From assembly GCF_002221595.1 (NCBI RefSeq), contig NZ_NHMP01000001.1:671969-735968 (forward strand): a stretch of DNA of 64,000 nt, given 5' to 3'. Numbering within the stretch: the first letter of the stretch is position 1; each line of letters begins with the position of its first letter. Below the pieces are notes generated by a model that was not told the origin of the DNA, made no database searches, and was given only the letters and a program-made list of their open reading frames with translations. Both the position numbers and the translations under genes were made by a program. This DNA is from Turicimonas muris. GTDB taxonomy: Bacteria; Pseudomonadota; Gammaproteobacteria; Burkholderiales; Burkholderiaceae_F. Shown piece by piece: positions 53,808-63,878 of the stretch.

Positions 53808-55185
53808 CTATAACGTTCTTGTCGTTTACCGCATTCATAAAGTCTGCCATTTTTCCAGCGATTGCATGAAGCATTGCATAATTTGAGACAAATTCAAAGG
53901 CTGCGAGACGGCGTCCTACCTCGGCTTTAAGAAGCTGAGAGCGGGCCTCCGTCACATCAAGAGCTGTATTTAGGCCTTCATCAAAACCTTTATTTTTTAA
54001 CTGCAGATTTTCTCTAGCCAATGTAACGGTGGAAGCACTGAGCTTGTATTGATCAATCGCATTTTGAGTCTTCAGCCAAGCAACTTCAATGGCTGTTCTG
54101 ACGGCATTGACTGCTTCGGCTTTACCTGCTTCGGCTTGTTCTAAAGTGGCTTCTGCGCTTCTGACCGAGGCTCTTCTGTCTTTGGCATCCCAAAGTGTGA
54201 AATTGACTCCAACTCCGGCAATCCAATTCGGTTCCACTAATGTCTGGTAATGCTTAATAAAGTTATATTGACCGAAAGCAAAAACTTGTGGAGCCCAGGC
54301 ACTCTTGGCGGCCTTAATTCCTTCGTTAGCTTGATTTGCCTGAGCTTGGATAACGGCCAGCTGAGGGTTGGAAGCCAGAGCAGTGTCAACCCAGTACTTG
54401 AGAGGTTTCATCGGTCCTTTGAGAACGAAGAGGGGTGTGGTCAATTTACCGAACTGTTCTTCTCTTAAAAGTCGTGAGAGCTGAAGCGTGGCGACTTTGA
54501 CATTATCCTTTGCTTTTAGGTATTCTCGGTGTGTGTTGTCTCGAGAGACTTGAACTGACATTCTTTCAACTTTGCTGATCATGCCTTGCTTTTCGAATTT
54601 CATAGCTTTTTGAAGTTCTTTGTTTTGCTGGTCAAGCATGGCTTTCTGCAGTTTTTCTACAGAAACCGCTAGTTGGAGTCCGAAATAGTAACCCGCTAAT
54701 TGTGCATCAAGTTCTTCGGAAGTCAGATGTTTATTAGCTATAGCTTCATCAATCGCATATTTGCTTGCTTCTTGTGCCGCAGTTATTTTGCCGCCTGTAT
54801 AAATCGGCCAAGTTGCCGTTGCTGCGGCACGAGGACCGTTTAAAGAATACTTTTCGTCCAGGCCAATAGGAATGGAGCCGAGCATAGGCAAAGAAATATC
54901 TTTATGAATATCAATCTTCTTTTGGCCGGCGATTTGAACGGCCTGGACACTGACGGTCGGACCGCCTAGTGTTTTGATAGATTCTCGAGCTTCTTCTTTG
55001 CTTCGTACCGCGGCTGATCTTGCTTTAAGCTTGTCACTTCTCTCATATAACCAGGTTCTGGCCACTGGGAAACTTAGGGGAAGTTTCTCTTGGGCAAAAG
55101 AGCCGGCTGTAACGACAGTTCTCTCGGCAGTAAAAGCCGATTGCATAAAGGCAACAAGCAAAATGACTAATAATGAACGACGCAT
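53797..55185 (-). CDS. TolC-family outer-membrane efflux protein
   Basis: 462 residues with a signal peptide (MRRSLLVILLVAFMQSAFTA) and two OEP repeats; the second includes FDEGLNTALDVTEARSQLLKAE, the typical G....LDVL.A...L pattern. It forms a trimeric channel through the outer membrane. First gene of a four-gene minus-strand operon (TolC-HlyD-permease-permease). Its promoter should lie in 55186-55300. Confidence 0.9.
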   Translation of the reverse strand: MRRSLLVILLVAFMQSAFTAERTVVTAGSFAQEKLPLSFPVARTWLYERSDKLKARSAAVRSKEEARESIKTLGGPTVSVQAVQIAGQKKIDIHKDISLPMLGSIPIGLDEKYSLNGPRAAATATWPIYTGGKITAAQEASKYAIDEAIANKHLTSEELDAQLAGYYFGLQLAVSVEKLQKAMLDQQNKELQKAMKFEKQGMISKVERMSVQVSRDNTHREYLKAKDNVKVATLQLSRLLREEQFGKLTTPLFVLKGPMKPLKYWVDTALASNPQLAVIQAQANQANEGIKAAKSAWAPQVFAFGQYNFIKHYQTLVEPNWIAGVGVNFTLWDAKDRRASVRSAEATLEQAEAGKAEAVNAVRTAIEVAWLKTQNAIDQYKLSASTVTLARENLQLKNKGFDEGLNTALDVTEARSQLLKAEVGRRLAAFEFVSNYAMLHAIAGKMADFMNAVNDKNVIVEQ

Positions 55186-55831
55186 TTAAGGGATATCAGG
55201 GAAATCTCTAGTTGGCAAATAATATCATTTTTTACATTTCGGTGACAAAATTCCGTCAATTTTGAGCGTAAGTCATAAATAGCTGTGAAATAGCGGAAGT
55301 TAGCAGAAATAGATAGAAATTAATAGCTTTTAAATATTTAGCAAGACTAATGTTTGACATTTAGAGTTTGCCGAACGTATTCTTCCCAAGAAGTCCCAAG
55401 AAGTTGATTTTCCTATCAGGCTGTTATTCTCCTAATAACAAATCTCAAAGCTTCAAAGAAAATTTCTCGATTTAAAGAGTTCCCCAAAGCAAAAACCCCT
55501 GTTTTTCAAGACAGAGGCTAAGGACGGGTCGTCCCATCCTTTTAGGAAAATTTTAATGTTAACTCTAATTAAGAGCAAGAGTTGTCCATACTCTAAACAA
55601 CGTATAGACAACTTATATGTCGCAGGCTGACTGTACAGCTCGCTTTGTTTACAACTGGCATTGAGCGAGTGAAAGAGGCAGTACGAAGCATGAAAGCAGG
55701 ATAACTCTCTTCCCAAGCCATCACATGAAGCGCTGCGACAACACCTTATCAACATCAGCCGCTAACAATTTCTACTTACCTAAGTAATATTTAAAAAAAA
55801 CAGGGGGGGGTGCAGGAAGCAAAGAAGAAAA

Positions 55832-55907
55832 TCTCCTCGTGTTCATCCGTCCTGGTGACGGGGGATGAGCATAATGGGAAAACCCTATTCTCTTCCTAAC
55901 GAGGAGA
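55832..55907. ncRNA. Possible structured RNA, three-way junction
   Basis: A closing stem TCTCCTCGT/ACGAGGAGA (55832-55840 with 55899-55907) encloses two hairpins: TCATCC..GTC / GAC..GGATGA (55843-55868) and AATGGG/CCCTATT with one bulge (55873-55889, AAAA loop). No known riboswitch or ribozyme core was recognised. Orientation unknown. Confidence 0.3.
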
Positions 55908-56089
55908 CAGTGAAAATAAAAAGAACGGAGAATATGCCGCCGTGAGGAACCTCCCTCTCTCTACTTTAACGAGCTCGTCCACAGGGACGGTATACGGCTA
56001 TGATGATCAACCAAAAAGTGATCGACTCCCCGCCCTATGCTGACATGATATCACCACAGAATAGACTGTCACAAACAAGTAAAGTTGGG

Positions 56090-56720
56090 AAAGGAGATCT
56101 GAAAATGGTAGGTACCATTCAGATAGTCCACCATGATGGCGTTACCTCGGAGTCGGATCGATTCTTCTCCGAACTCGCGATGAAAGCCCGAACGGTCAAG
56201 TTAGACAGGCCTATGAGCGAATTAAGACGGGAGGTTATCTACCGTCAAACGGGCTAGGGCAGAGTTTATCAAAAAGCAACATGGGAATAAATCGGGGAAA
56301 GGAAGGAGAAAACGCAGGTACCAGTCAGACAGTCCAGCACGATGGCGTTAGCTCTGAAGTGGATAGATTCTCTTTAGAACCGGCGAAGAAAAGCTAAAGA
56401 ACCAGACAGCAGAGATTCTTGTGAGCCCCCCTGCCGATTACAAGAAGGCGTTTCCTTCTAAACTGGATTCTGGCTACACTTTATCACAAAGCACCGCGGG
56501 ATAAATCTGGGGAAGAAAGGAGAAAACGCAGGTACCAGTCAGACAGTCCACCATGATGGCGTTACCTCGGAGGTGGATCGATTCTCCTCCAAACCTGCGA
56601 AGAAAGCCATCGGACGCACCAGGACGTTGGACCTTGATGCGAATGACAGACAGAGGGCTCCCAGGTCAAACGACGGCAAGAAAAGTCTATCACAAAGCAA
56701 CCTGGGTGATTGGTTCCCGG
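56090..56720 (+). repeat. Three diverged tandem repeats of ~206-214 bases
   Basis: The segment around GGTACC recurs at 56111, 56317 and 56531 (periods 206 and 214). Each copy has a core of about 75 bases reading roughly GTSQTVHHDGVTSEVDRFS in one frame, and ends with a TATCACAAAGCA-like box. Copies 1 and 2 differ largely at synonymous positions, which suggests that the ancestor was protein-coding. The period is not a multiple of three and frames are now broken. Confidence 0.65.
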
Positions 56721-57629
56721 ATACCTAAACGATTGTCCGTTGGTTCATTGCTGAACAGTGCATGAAAGCGGGCATCTCTACCTCGACATACTGATTGATG
56801 TCAGTCGGAATCTGTTGGAAAAAGTAGACTTAAACGACGGGTAAAAGAGAGGTTAAAACCCAACGGCATCATCTCTCAAATGGGTGGGAGTATTCCATCG
56901 AGTCCTGGGACAAACTCCTTTTGAGCAAAGACATCCGATGCATGAGAAGTTTGTCCGTTATTTGAGGCCTATCTTCTTGATGGGAACGCTGTCCCCAAAA
57001 GTTTGCCTTCGCCATTTCGCCCATTCTCCCAGTGGGTTCGCTTCATTTACTCTATCGTCTCCCACACTTGCGGCGTAGAGATGAGCAACGATGTACGGGT
57101 TTTGTTTGCCCCCCCCCTTCTTTTACTTTTGCTGAACAGGTTCAAAAAGCCCGACACAGAAGAGGTAAGTTCAAGATGTTCTTAAGCTTTTCTGAGTCTG
57201 GTTTTACCGAAGAGGCTTGACTGAACTACGTTGAGTAGAGCAGAGAAACCGATGCTAGGGCTATTAAGTACATGAGAGCAAGAGGCATAACAGACAGGGC
57301 CAACATGGCTAAGCTCAGAGGAAAACATTAGATAAACTTTGACGAGCGACACGGTTACTCTGGTCCAGCTTTGCGTTGATGAGTCTGCTTGCCGTACTGA
57401 ACTTGACCGGATGCGCGGTCAGCTCTCAGAGCTTGAACGAAAAGCTTAAAGCGAGCCAATCAAGAGCGTAATCGATGTCTCTTCCTCGTTTGGAGTCAGA
57501 TTTCGGGACGCGCTCGAAAGAACTCTAAGAGTTGTTAAATTCTGCGCAGAAATCCACAGATGAGTAAGTGGTGCTTTTTGTAGAGCTTGTTTCTTGATTC
57601 TCTTATAAGCTCGCAATGTCAACATGTCA

Positions 57630-57704
57630 TGGCCTCCCCAACAGGAATCGAACCTGTACTTCAGTCTTAGGAGGACCGCGTTGTATCCATTCAACTATGG
57701 GGAG
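57630..57704 (-). tRNA. tRNA-Arg (anticodon CCT)
   Basis: Complete cloverleaf on the minus strand: acceptor CTCCCCA/TGGGGAG (57698-57704 with 57634-57640), D stem GTTG/CAAC, anticodon stem CGGTC/GACTG with loop CTCCTAA (anticodon CCU, reads AGG), T arm ACAGG-TTCGATT-CCTGT, discriminator G and an encoded CCA (57630-57632). Its 3' end faces the gene-poor region, the usual side for integrases to insert. Confidence 0.95.
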
Positions 57705-57809
57705 CCAAGTCTCGCAATTCTAACCGAATTTCTAGGCCTCTGTAAATTTGATTTGCGAGGTAAAATAACAGGTTCGAAAGTAGTTGACCATAACCACTTC
57801 CTTTAAAGC

Positions 57810-59789
57810 ATGGCAGAAGAAATTAATAAGACAAACCAAGATTATTCCGAGTCTTCCATTAGAGTTCTGAAGGGACTTGAGCCGGTAAAACAGCGGCCGG
57901 GAATGTATACCTTAACCGACAATCCGCTGCACATCATCCAGGAAGTTATTGATAACGCTAGTGATGAAGTGCTCGCCGGTTTCGGAACTAAGATTATTTT
58001 GACTCAGCACGCTGACGGTTCGGTTTCGGTAGAAGATGACGGCCGAGGAATTCCTATCGGTATCCACCCGGAAGAAAAATGTTCGGTAGTCGAAGTTGTC
58101 TTCACTCGCTTGCATGCTGGCGGTAAGTTCAATAAGACTAGCGGCGGAGCATACTCATTCTCCGGTGGTTTGCATGGTGTCGGTGTTTCCGTTACCAATG
58201 CTTTATCCGACAAGTTGGAAGTTACTGTCTGGCGTGAGGGACTCGAAAGCACGATAGTTTTCGAAAACGGATACGTTGTCCAAAGTCTTGTCAGCGTTAA
58301 ATCTCCTCGACTAAAGAAAGAAACCGGAACCAGAGTGCGCTGCTGGCCGAACCCTAAATATTTTGATTCGGCAAAAATTCCCACGGAAGCCTTGGTCAGA
58401 CTACTCAGAAGTAAAGCGGTTTTGCTTCCCGGCTGTGAGGTGGTCTACAACAACGAAGAAAAAGATATTCACCAGCGTTGGAAATATAACGACGGCTTAA
58501 GAGAATACCTCTTAGAGCAGCTTGATCAGTCCCCTGAAATTCGTCCCTTCGAAGCCGAAGGATTTGCTGCAGACGATGATGAAAACTTCTCCGCCGGCGA
58601 AGGTGCCAGCTGGGTCGTGGTGTGGACCGAAGAAGGTCGCTTAGAAAGAGAAAGCTTTGTCAACTTGATTCCAACCCCGCAGGGCGGAACTCATGAAGCA
58701 GGTCTCAAGGACGGTATCTTTCAAGCCTTGAAGTCCTTTATCGAACAGCATGGCCTCTCTCAGAAGGGTGTAAAACTCATCGGCGACGATATTTTCACGC
58801 GTGCAAGTTTTGTATTGAACGCTAAGGTCTTGGATCCGCAATTCCAAGGTCAGGTTAAGGAAAAGTTAATCAGCCGTGATGCACTAAAGCTCGTTTCTGC
58901 TTTCGTCCGTCCTCAAATGGAATTCTGGCTTAACAGCCACATTGAAGACGGCAAGAAGTTAGCTGAGTTGGTTATTAAACAAGCTCAGGTTCGTCAAAAG
59001 TCCATCACTAAAGTCGCTAAGAGAAAAGGCTCTTCAGTGGCAGTTCTTCCCGGCAAACTGACTGATTGCTTGAGTGAAGACATTTCTCGAAATGAACTTT
59101 TCCTGGTGGAAGGTGATTCCGCCGGCGGTTCGGCTAAAAAGGCTCGCGATAAAGAGTTCCAAGCGATTTTGCCTTTAAGAGGAAAGGTTTTAAATACGTG
59201 GGAAGTAGATCGTAATCTTCTTTTCGGCAATAAAGAAATTCATGATATTTCAGTGGCCATCGGAGTTGATCCTCACGGTCCGGACGACACTCCGAATTTG
59301 TCTTCTCTGAGATACGGCAAAATCTGCTTCATGGCCGATGCGGACGTTGACGGATCTCACATTGAAGTTTTGCTGACGGCTCTTTTCTATAAGCATTTTC
59401 CGAAACTTATTGATGAAGGACATGTGTATATCGCAGTCTCGCCGCTCTTTAAAGTTATCGTTCCGAAGATTGGGAGGCAGAAAGAGAGAAGAATTTATTG
59501 CTTGGACGAGGCAGAGTTAAATAAGACTTTAGAGAAGCTCAAGAAAGAAAAGGTTCCTGAAAGCAAAATCGAAATTTCCCGCTTTAAAGGTTTGGGCGAA
59601 ATGAACGAAAAAGAGCTCAAGGAAACGTCTCTGGATCCTGAAACCAGACGCCTGTTGCCCTTGAGTCTGGGTGGCATCAGCAGAGAGCTCACAACATCTG
59701 CCATGAATATTCTGATGGCAGCAAAAGAGGCTGAATCCAGAAGACGCTGGATTGAACGCCATGGTGATCAATTTGAACCGGATATTTAA
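57810..59789 (+). CDS. parE: DNA topoisomerase IV subunit B
   Basis: ATPase subunit of the decatenating type II topoisomerase. 659 residues: GHKL ATPase ([34 protein letters not shown]), transducer domain, and TOPRIM region with [14 protein letters not shown] and [13 protein letters not shown]. The [10 protein letters not shown] motif lies near the end. Residues between about 245 and 275 ([19 protein letters not shown]) form a small acidic insertion. parC starts two bases after its stop codon. Confidence 0.96.
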   Translation: MAEEINKTNQDYSESSIRVLKGLEPVKQRPGMYTLTDNPLHIIQEVIDNASDEVLAGFGTKIILTQHADGSVSVEDDGRGIPIGIHPEEKCSVVEVVFTRLHAGGKFNKTSGGAYSFSGGLHGVGVSVTNALSDKLEVTVWREGLESTIVFENGYVVQSLVSVKSPRLKKETGTRVRCWPNPKYFDSAKIPTEALVRLLRSKAVLLPGCEVVYNNEEKDIHQRWKYNDGLREYLLEQLDQSPEIRPFEAEGFAADDDENFSAGEGASWVVVWTEEGRLERESFVNLIPTPQGGTHEAGLKDGIFQALKSFIEQHGLSQKGVKLIGDDIFTRASFVLNAKVLDPQFQGQVKEKLISRDALKLVSAFVRPQMEFWLNSHIEDGKKLAELVIKQAQVRQKSITKVAKRKGSSVAVLPGKLTDCLSEDISRNELFLVEGDSAGGSAKKARDKEFQAILPLRGKVLNTWEVDRNLLFGNKEIHDISVAIGVDPHGPDDTPNLSSLRYGKICFMADADVDGSHIEVLLTALFYKHFPKLIDEGHVYIAVSPLFKVIVPKIGRQKERRIYCLDEAELNKTLEKLKKEKVPESKIEISRFKGLGEMNEKELKETSLDPETRRLLPLSLGGISRELTTSAMNILMAAKEAESRRRWIERHGDQFEPDI

Positions 59790-59791
59790 TC

Positions 59792-62734
59792 ATGGCATCG
59801 ACAGATAAAAATAATTCAAAGAGCAAAAAGAAGGCTGATAAAGAGCTGATAGCCAATGTCATTGAGGTTAAGGAAGAAGACATTCCGGACAATGGAAGCG
59901 GTTTTCTCTTCGATTTCGAAGATGAAGCTGAACATCCTGAAACTGAGCCTCAAGAGTCTCAGACAGCCGTTGAAGAAGTAGCCCAAGAGATACCAGTCAT
60001 CGAAGAAGAAATGACCAAGGAAGAAGAAAAAACAGGAGAAGTGCAGTCTCTCAAGGAAGATATTAAAGAAACGGAAATCTCCTCGGCAGACGGCACTGAA
60101 GAACTCAAAGACTTCGAAGCCGAAACCTCTGACCCCGAAGTTTTGGAAGAAATCGATAAGACTCTCGGAGAGGTTTCTATTGTCCCGACAAATGATCCGA
60201 CGGATATTGTCGAGCAAGCTTTAACCAATGATGACGATGGCGGCGACAAATTAACGGTAGCTTATTTTGCCAGCCGCGCTTACTTGGAATACGCTATTTC
60301 CGTGGTTAAAGGCAGAGCTCTTCCTGAAGTTTCCGACGGACAAAAGCCGGTGCAGAGAAGAATTCTCTATGCCATGAGAAGAATGGGACTCGTAGCCGAA
60401 GCTAAGCAAGTTAAGAGTGCTCGTATCGTAGGTGACGTTCTCGGTAAATTTCATCCTCACGGCGACGTGGCAGCATACGATGCTATGGTCCGTATGGCCC
60501 AGGATTTCACCATGCGTTACCCGTTGGTCCACGGCGAAGGAAACTTCGGTTCGCAGGATGGCGACAGCCCGGCTCATATGCGTTATACGGAAGCAAAACT
60601 GAGTAAGTACTCGGAGCTGCTTCTTGAAGAAATTGATGAGGGAGGAACTAAGTTTGTTCCGAACTATGACGGTGCCTTTAAAGAACCGGTTACTTTGCCG
60701 GCTCGTCTGCCGTTCATTTTGCTTAACGGTGCCAGCGGTATTGCCGTTGGTATGGCCACGGAAATTCCTCCGCATAACTTGGTTGAAGTTGCTAATGCGG
60801 CTGAAGCCGTTATTAAGAATCCGAAGATTACTTTGGATGAATTGATGCAGTTTATCCCCGGGCCTGATTTCCCAGGGGGCGCCCAAATTATTTCTTCTGA
60901 AAAAGATATCAAGAGTGCTTATTCCACCGGCTACGGTTCTCTTCTTCTGCGAGCACGCTATGAGTTCGAAGAACTTGCCCGAGGCCAATGGCAATTAGTC
61001 GTAACCGAACTGCCTTATAAGGTAGGCGCAGCTAAGGTTCTTGCAGAACTCGATTCTTTGACAAATCCGAAAGCCCCGGCGGGCAAAAAGACACTGTCGG
61101 CTAAACAGCAGCAGGATAAAGCTCTCCTCTTGAGTATCTTAGATACCGTAAGAGATGAATCCGATACGGATAATCCGGTAAGAATCGTATTTGAACCGAA
61201 ATCCAAGGCAGTCGACAGAAATGAGTTCGTCAACATCTTATTCTCCAAGACAAGTCTCGAGTGCGGATGTAAATTCAACTTGGTTGCTATCGGTATTGAC
61301 GGTAAGCCAAGACAAAAAGGATTGGTTGAAATACTTTCCGAATGGTGCACCTTCAGGCTCGGAACCGTTCTCAAACGTTCTCAGACACGCTTGGACGATG
61401 TCCAAGGCAGAATTCATGTCTTAGAAGGCCGAATGCTGATTATCGTCAATATCGAAGAGGTCATTCGACTGATTCGTGAGGCAAAAGATCCTAAAGCGGC
61501 CTTGATGAAGACCTTTGGTTTGACGGATGCTCAAGCCGAAGACATCTTGGAATTGAAATTAAGACAGTTGGCAAATCTTGATGAAATTAAGCTTCAAAAA
61601 GAAATTGATCAGCTGAAGTCTGAAGAAGCCGCCTTGTTGGATGTCATCAATAATGATTCCAAACTTAGGGCTTTGGTCTGCAAAGAAATCAGAAGCGATG
61701 CCAAGAAGTACGGAGATGAAAGAAGAACCTTAATTGAACAGGCTCAAACTGCAACTCTCATCAAGAAAGTTGCCGATGAACCCGTCACTGTCATCATTAG
61801 TGAAAAAGGTTTCTTGAGAGCTCGAACAGGCCACGGTTGTGATGCTGCTAATCTCTCGTTCAAACTTGGAGATTCTCTGAAGGCGTCTTTCGAATGCCGT
61901 ACTGTTGATAATTTGATTGTGATGGCTCACAGCGGACGAGTTTATTCCGTACCGGTGTCTCAGCTGCCTAACGGCCGAGGAGACGGTGTGCATGTGAGTG
62001 CTTTTGTCCAGTTCCAGGATAAAGATGCCCCCTTCAGCTATGTCTGCGGAGATTCTGATTTCAAAGTTCTTTTGGCTAGCAGTGACGGTTATGGGTTCTG
62101 GTGCAAACTTGGAGACATGGTTTCTCGTCAGAAGAGCGGCAAGACGTTCTTTACGCTCAATGACGAAACAGTCAAGCCTCTGCCGTTGAGAATGTTTACC
62201 GACGCACAGACTTTAGTTTCCGTTTTGACTCAAGCCGGAAGATTCTTAGATTTCGAAATCGATGAATTGAGAAGTTTACCCAACGGCGGCCGAGGTGTTG
62301 CTCTTATTTCTTTGGCAGAAGGCGACCGCTTGGCTGCTGCTTTACCGTCTTCTTCTAAGGGAGTGATTGCTTGCGGCTTAGGCCGAGGAAACAAAGAACA
62401 AACTTATCCGATCGGACCTCGCTTAATTGAGACCTTCAAGATGAAGCGGGCAAGAAAAGGAAAACAACTCCCGAACAAGTGGAATTACTACGATCTGCTT
62501 CCTTCTAAGTTTGACGAGAAGCTAGAGGTTCCGGGTGCCAACGAAGGCGAGGGCGGCGTTTCCGAGAACACCGACACTAGAGCCGATGAGAAACCGACTG
62601 TATCTGCTGACTCAAATTCACAGACTATTTCTGGAAAAGAGCAGAAGGAAACAGGCAAAACTGACGCTGATAAACAGCTCGATGATTTTGTTTTGACTTC
62701 TGAAGAACAAGGAAACACCGGTCTTTTGTTCTAA
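59792..62734 (+). CDS. parC: DNA topoisomerase IV subunit A, extended
   Basis: 980 residues, about 200 more than usual. Residues 1-148 are an acidic, Glu/Asp-rich, probably disordered extension absent from E. coli ParC; the conserved protein begins near [20 protein letters not shown]. Catalytic Tyr is 265 (MRYTEAKLS). In the quinolone-determining loop HPHGD the residue matching E. coli Ser80 is Val226 and that matching Glu84 is Asp230. The C-terminal beta-pinwheel is followed by a further acidic tail of about 65 residues. It starts two bases after parE. Confidence 0.95.
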   Translation: MASTDKNNSKSKKKADKELIANVIEVKEEDIPDNGSGFLFDFEDEAEHPETEPQESQTAVEEVAQEIPVIEEEMTKEEEKTGEVQSLKEDIKETEISSADGTEELKDFEAETSDPEVLEEIDKTLGEVSIVPTNDPTDIVEQALTNDDDGGDKLTVAYFASRAYLEYAISVVKGRALPEVSDGQKPVQRRILYAMRRMGLVAEAKQVKSARIVGDVLGKFHPHGDVAAYDAMVRMAQDFTMRYPLVHGEGNFGSQDGDSPAHMRYTEAKLSKYSELLLEEIDEGGTKFVPNYDGAFKEPVTLPARLPFILLNGASGIAVGMATEIPPHNLVEVANAAEAVIKNPKITLDELMQFIPGPDFPGGAQIISSEKDIKSAYSTGYGSLLLRARYEFEELARGQWQLVVTELPYKVGAAKVLAELDSLTNPKAPAGKKTLSAKQQQDKALLLSILDTVRDESDTDNPVRIVFEPKSKAVDRNEFVNILFSKTSLECGCKFNLVAIGIDGKPRQKGLVEILSEWCTFRLGTVLKRSQTRLDDVQGRIHVLEGRMLIIVNIEEVIRLIREAKDPKAALMKTFGLTDAQAEDILELKLRQLANLDEIKLQKEIDQLKSEEAALLDVINNDSKLRALVCKEIRSDAKKYGDERRTLIEQAQTATLIKKVADEPVTVIISEKGFLRARTGHGCDAANLSFKLGDSLKASFECRTVDNLIVMAHSGRVYSVPVSQLPNGRGDGVHVSAFVQFQDKDAPFSYVCGDSDFKVLLASSDGYGFWCKLGDMVSRQKSGKTFFTLNDETVKPLPLRMFTDAQTLVSVLTQAGRFLDFEIDELRSLPNGGRGVALISLAEGDRLAAALPSSSKGVIACGLGRGNKEQTYPIGPRLIETFKMKRARKGKQLPNKWNYYDLLPSKFDEKLEVPGANEGEGGVSENTDTRADEKPTVSADSNSQTISGKEQKETGKTDADKQLDDFVLTSEEQGNTGLLF

Positions 62735-62764
62735 CACGGTTAACTCAAATATTTTTAATAAGAA

Positions 62765-62795
62765 AATGGGCAAGAGGAAAAACTTCTTGCCCATT
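62765..62795 (+). terminator. Bidirectional terminator between parC and the flavoprotein gene
   Basis: AATGGGCAAGA (62765-62775) pairs perfectly with TCTTGCCCATT (62785-62795) around a nine-base loop. It lies between two convergent genes; T-rich DNA follows on the plus strand and a short T run on the minus strand. Confidence 0.7.
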
Positions 62796-62817
62796 CATAT
62801 TCAGCCTATGGTGCTAA

Positions 62818-63878
62818 TTAACTTCCGGTTGCTGCATTTTCTCCTGCAATTCTTCCGAATGTAAAGATATCAGCAATGGCATTTCCGCCGACACGGTTAG
62901 ACCCGTGAATTCCGCCGGTAATTTCACCGGCTGCATAAAGACCCGGTATCACTTGACCGTCGCGGTCGATTACCTGAGCTTTAGTGTTAATCTTGGCGCC
63001 GCCCATAGTGTGGTGTCTGCACATGCCGATAGGACCTGCGTAGAACGGTGCTTTTACAATCTTGTGGCTCAGCATTAACTCGCTTCTGCCGAGAGGATCT
63101 TTCTTGGAATCAACCATTTCATTGTATTCCTTAATGGTCTGAGCCATTTCCTTCGGAGGCAAGTTAATAAGCTTAGCCAGTTCTTCGATAGTATCGGCTT
63201 TGAAAAGAGTACCGTTTTCTAATGCGCGGTGATTCATCTCGTTGTAATACTCATTGTTCTTGTCGAAACCATCTGCGTCGCAGACCGGAAAAACGGTTTG
63301 ATCTGTTTGGGCCAAAGTTGCATCTCTGATCACGTCTCGGCGAGCATCTTCAGCAACGTAACGTTTTCCTTCTTTATTGAGGAAGACAGTGTATTCGATA
63401 GCCTGGAAGATGTCGGCGGTGTGCTTGTACCCCGGTGCGGTCCAAGGGATACACTGGATGTAGTCCATTCCGACCGCTAAACCATTGATGCCTTGAATTG
63501 CTTTAAGGACTTCGCCGGTTGAACCGGGTTGATTTGTTGTATTCAGCTTTGTTAATCTCGGATCAAAGAAAGCGCACATTTCCGGATTTGCTGCAAAGCC
63601 GCCGGCAGCTGCAACTACACCTTTGTTAGCTTTCCAGTATTCTTTTTTACCATTCCCTAAGTCAACTTCCACACCAAGGACTCGGCCGGAGTCAGGTTTT
63701 TCACGAATAATCGAAGTGACCTTATGAGAAGTTAGGATTGGCAGGCCAATCTTCTTGGCATACTGTGTACAGGCTTTAATATAATCACCGCCGCTTTGAC
63801 CGACCGGATTTCTGCAGCGCGGCCAGAGACCGCCGTAGATCTGGTAAATACCGGGTTTAAATTGAACGCCGACTTTTT
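62818..63878 (-). CDS. Fumarate-reductase-like flavoprotein, 3' part (interrupted by group II intron)
   Basis: C-terminal ~353 residues of an FAD-dependent succinate dehydrogenase/fumarate reductase flavoprotein. Visible parts: GGDYIKACTQYAKKIGL, the FAD-domain strand GVVAAAGGFAANPEM, substrate-capping region, and the intact C-terminal motif GEITGGIHGSNRVGGNAIAD with the His/Arg that bind fumarate in relatives. The N-terminal FAD Rossmann motif is missing. The frame appears to begin at ATG 63891, but that codon lies inside the group II intron that starts at 63879; the true 5' exon lies beyond the window. Confidence 0.85.

Larger units (their letters stand above)
55186..57629. other. Gene-poor, repeat-bearing region next to a tRNA gene
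   Basis: About 2.4 kb without a gene I can support, the largest such gap in the window. It holds G8 (55803-55810) and C9 (57109-57117) runs, a candidate three-way-junction RNA (55832-55907) and three diverged copies of a ~210-base repeat (56090-56720). Short reading frames look like fragments of broken genes, for instance 56000-56257 and 57032-57220 on the plus strand. Because it ends at the 3' end of tRNA-Arg, it may be the relic of an integrated element. Confidence 0.5.

Noticed and set aside
55453..55755. 100-codon minus-strand frame in the gene-poor region
   Set aside because: Cys/Ser/Leu-rich translation typical of non-coding DNA, no ribosome-binding site.
55832..55907. Known riboswitch or hammerhead ribozyme
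   Set aside because: None of the conserved cores I know (for example CTGATGA...GAAA) is present; kept only as a structure of unknown type.
56090..56720. ~210-base repeats as a CRISPR or integron array
   Set aside because: Units are far too long and diverged, with no cas or integrase genes nearby.
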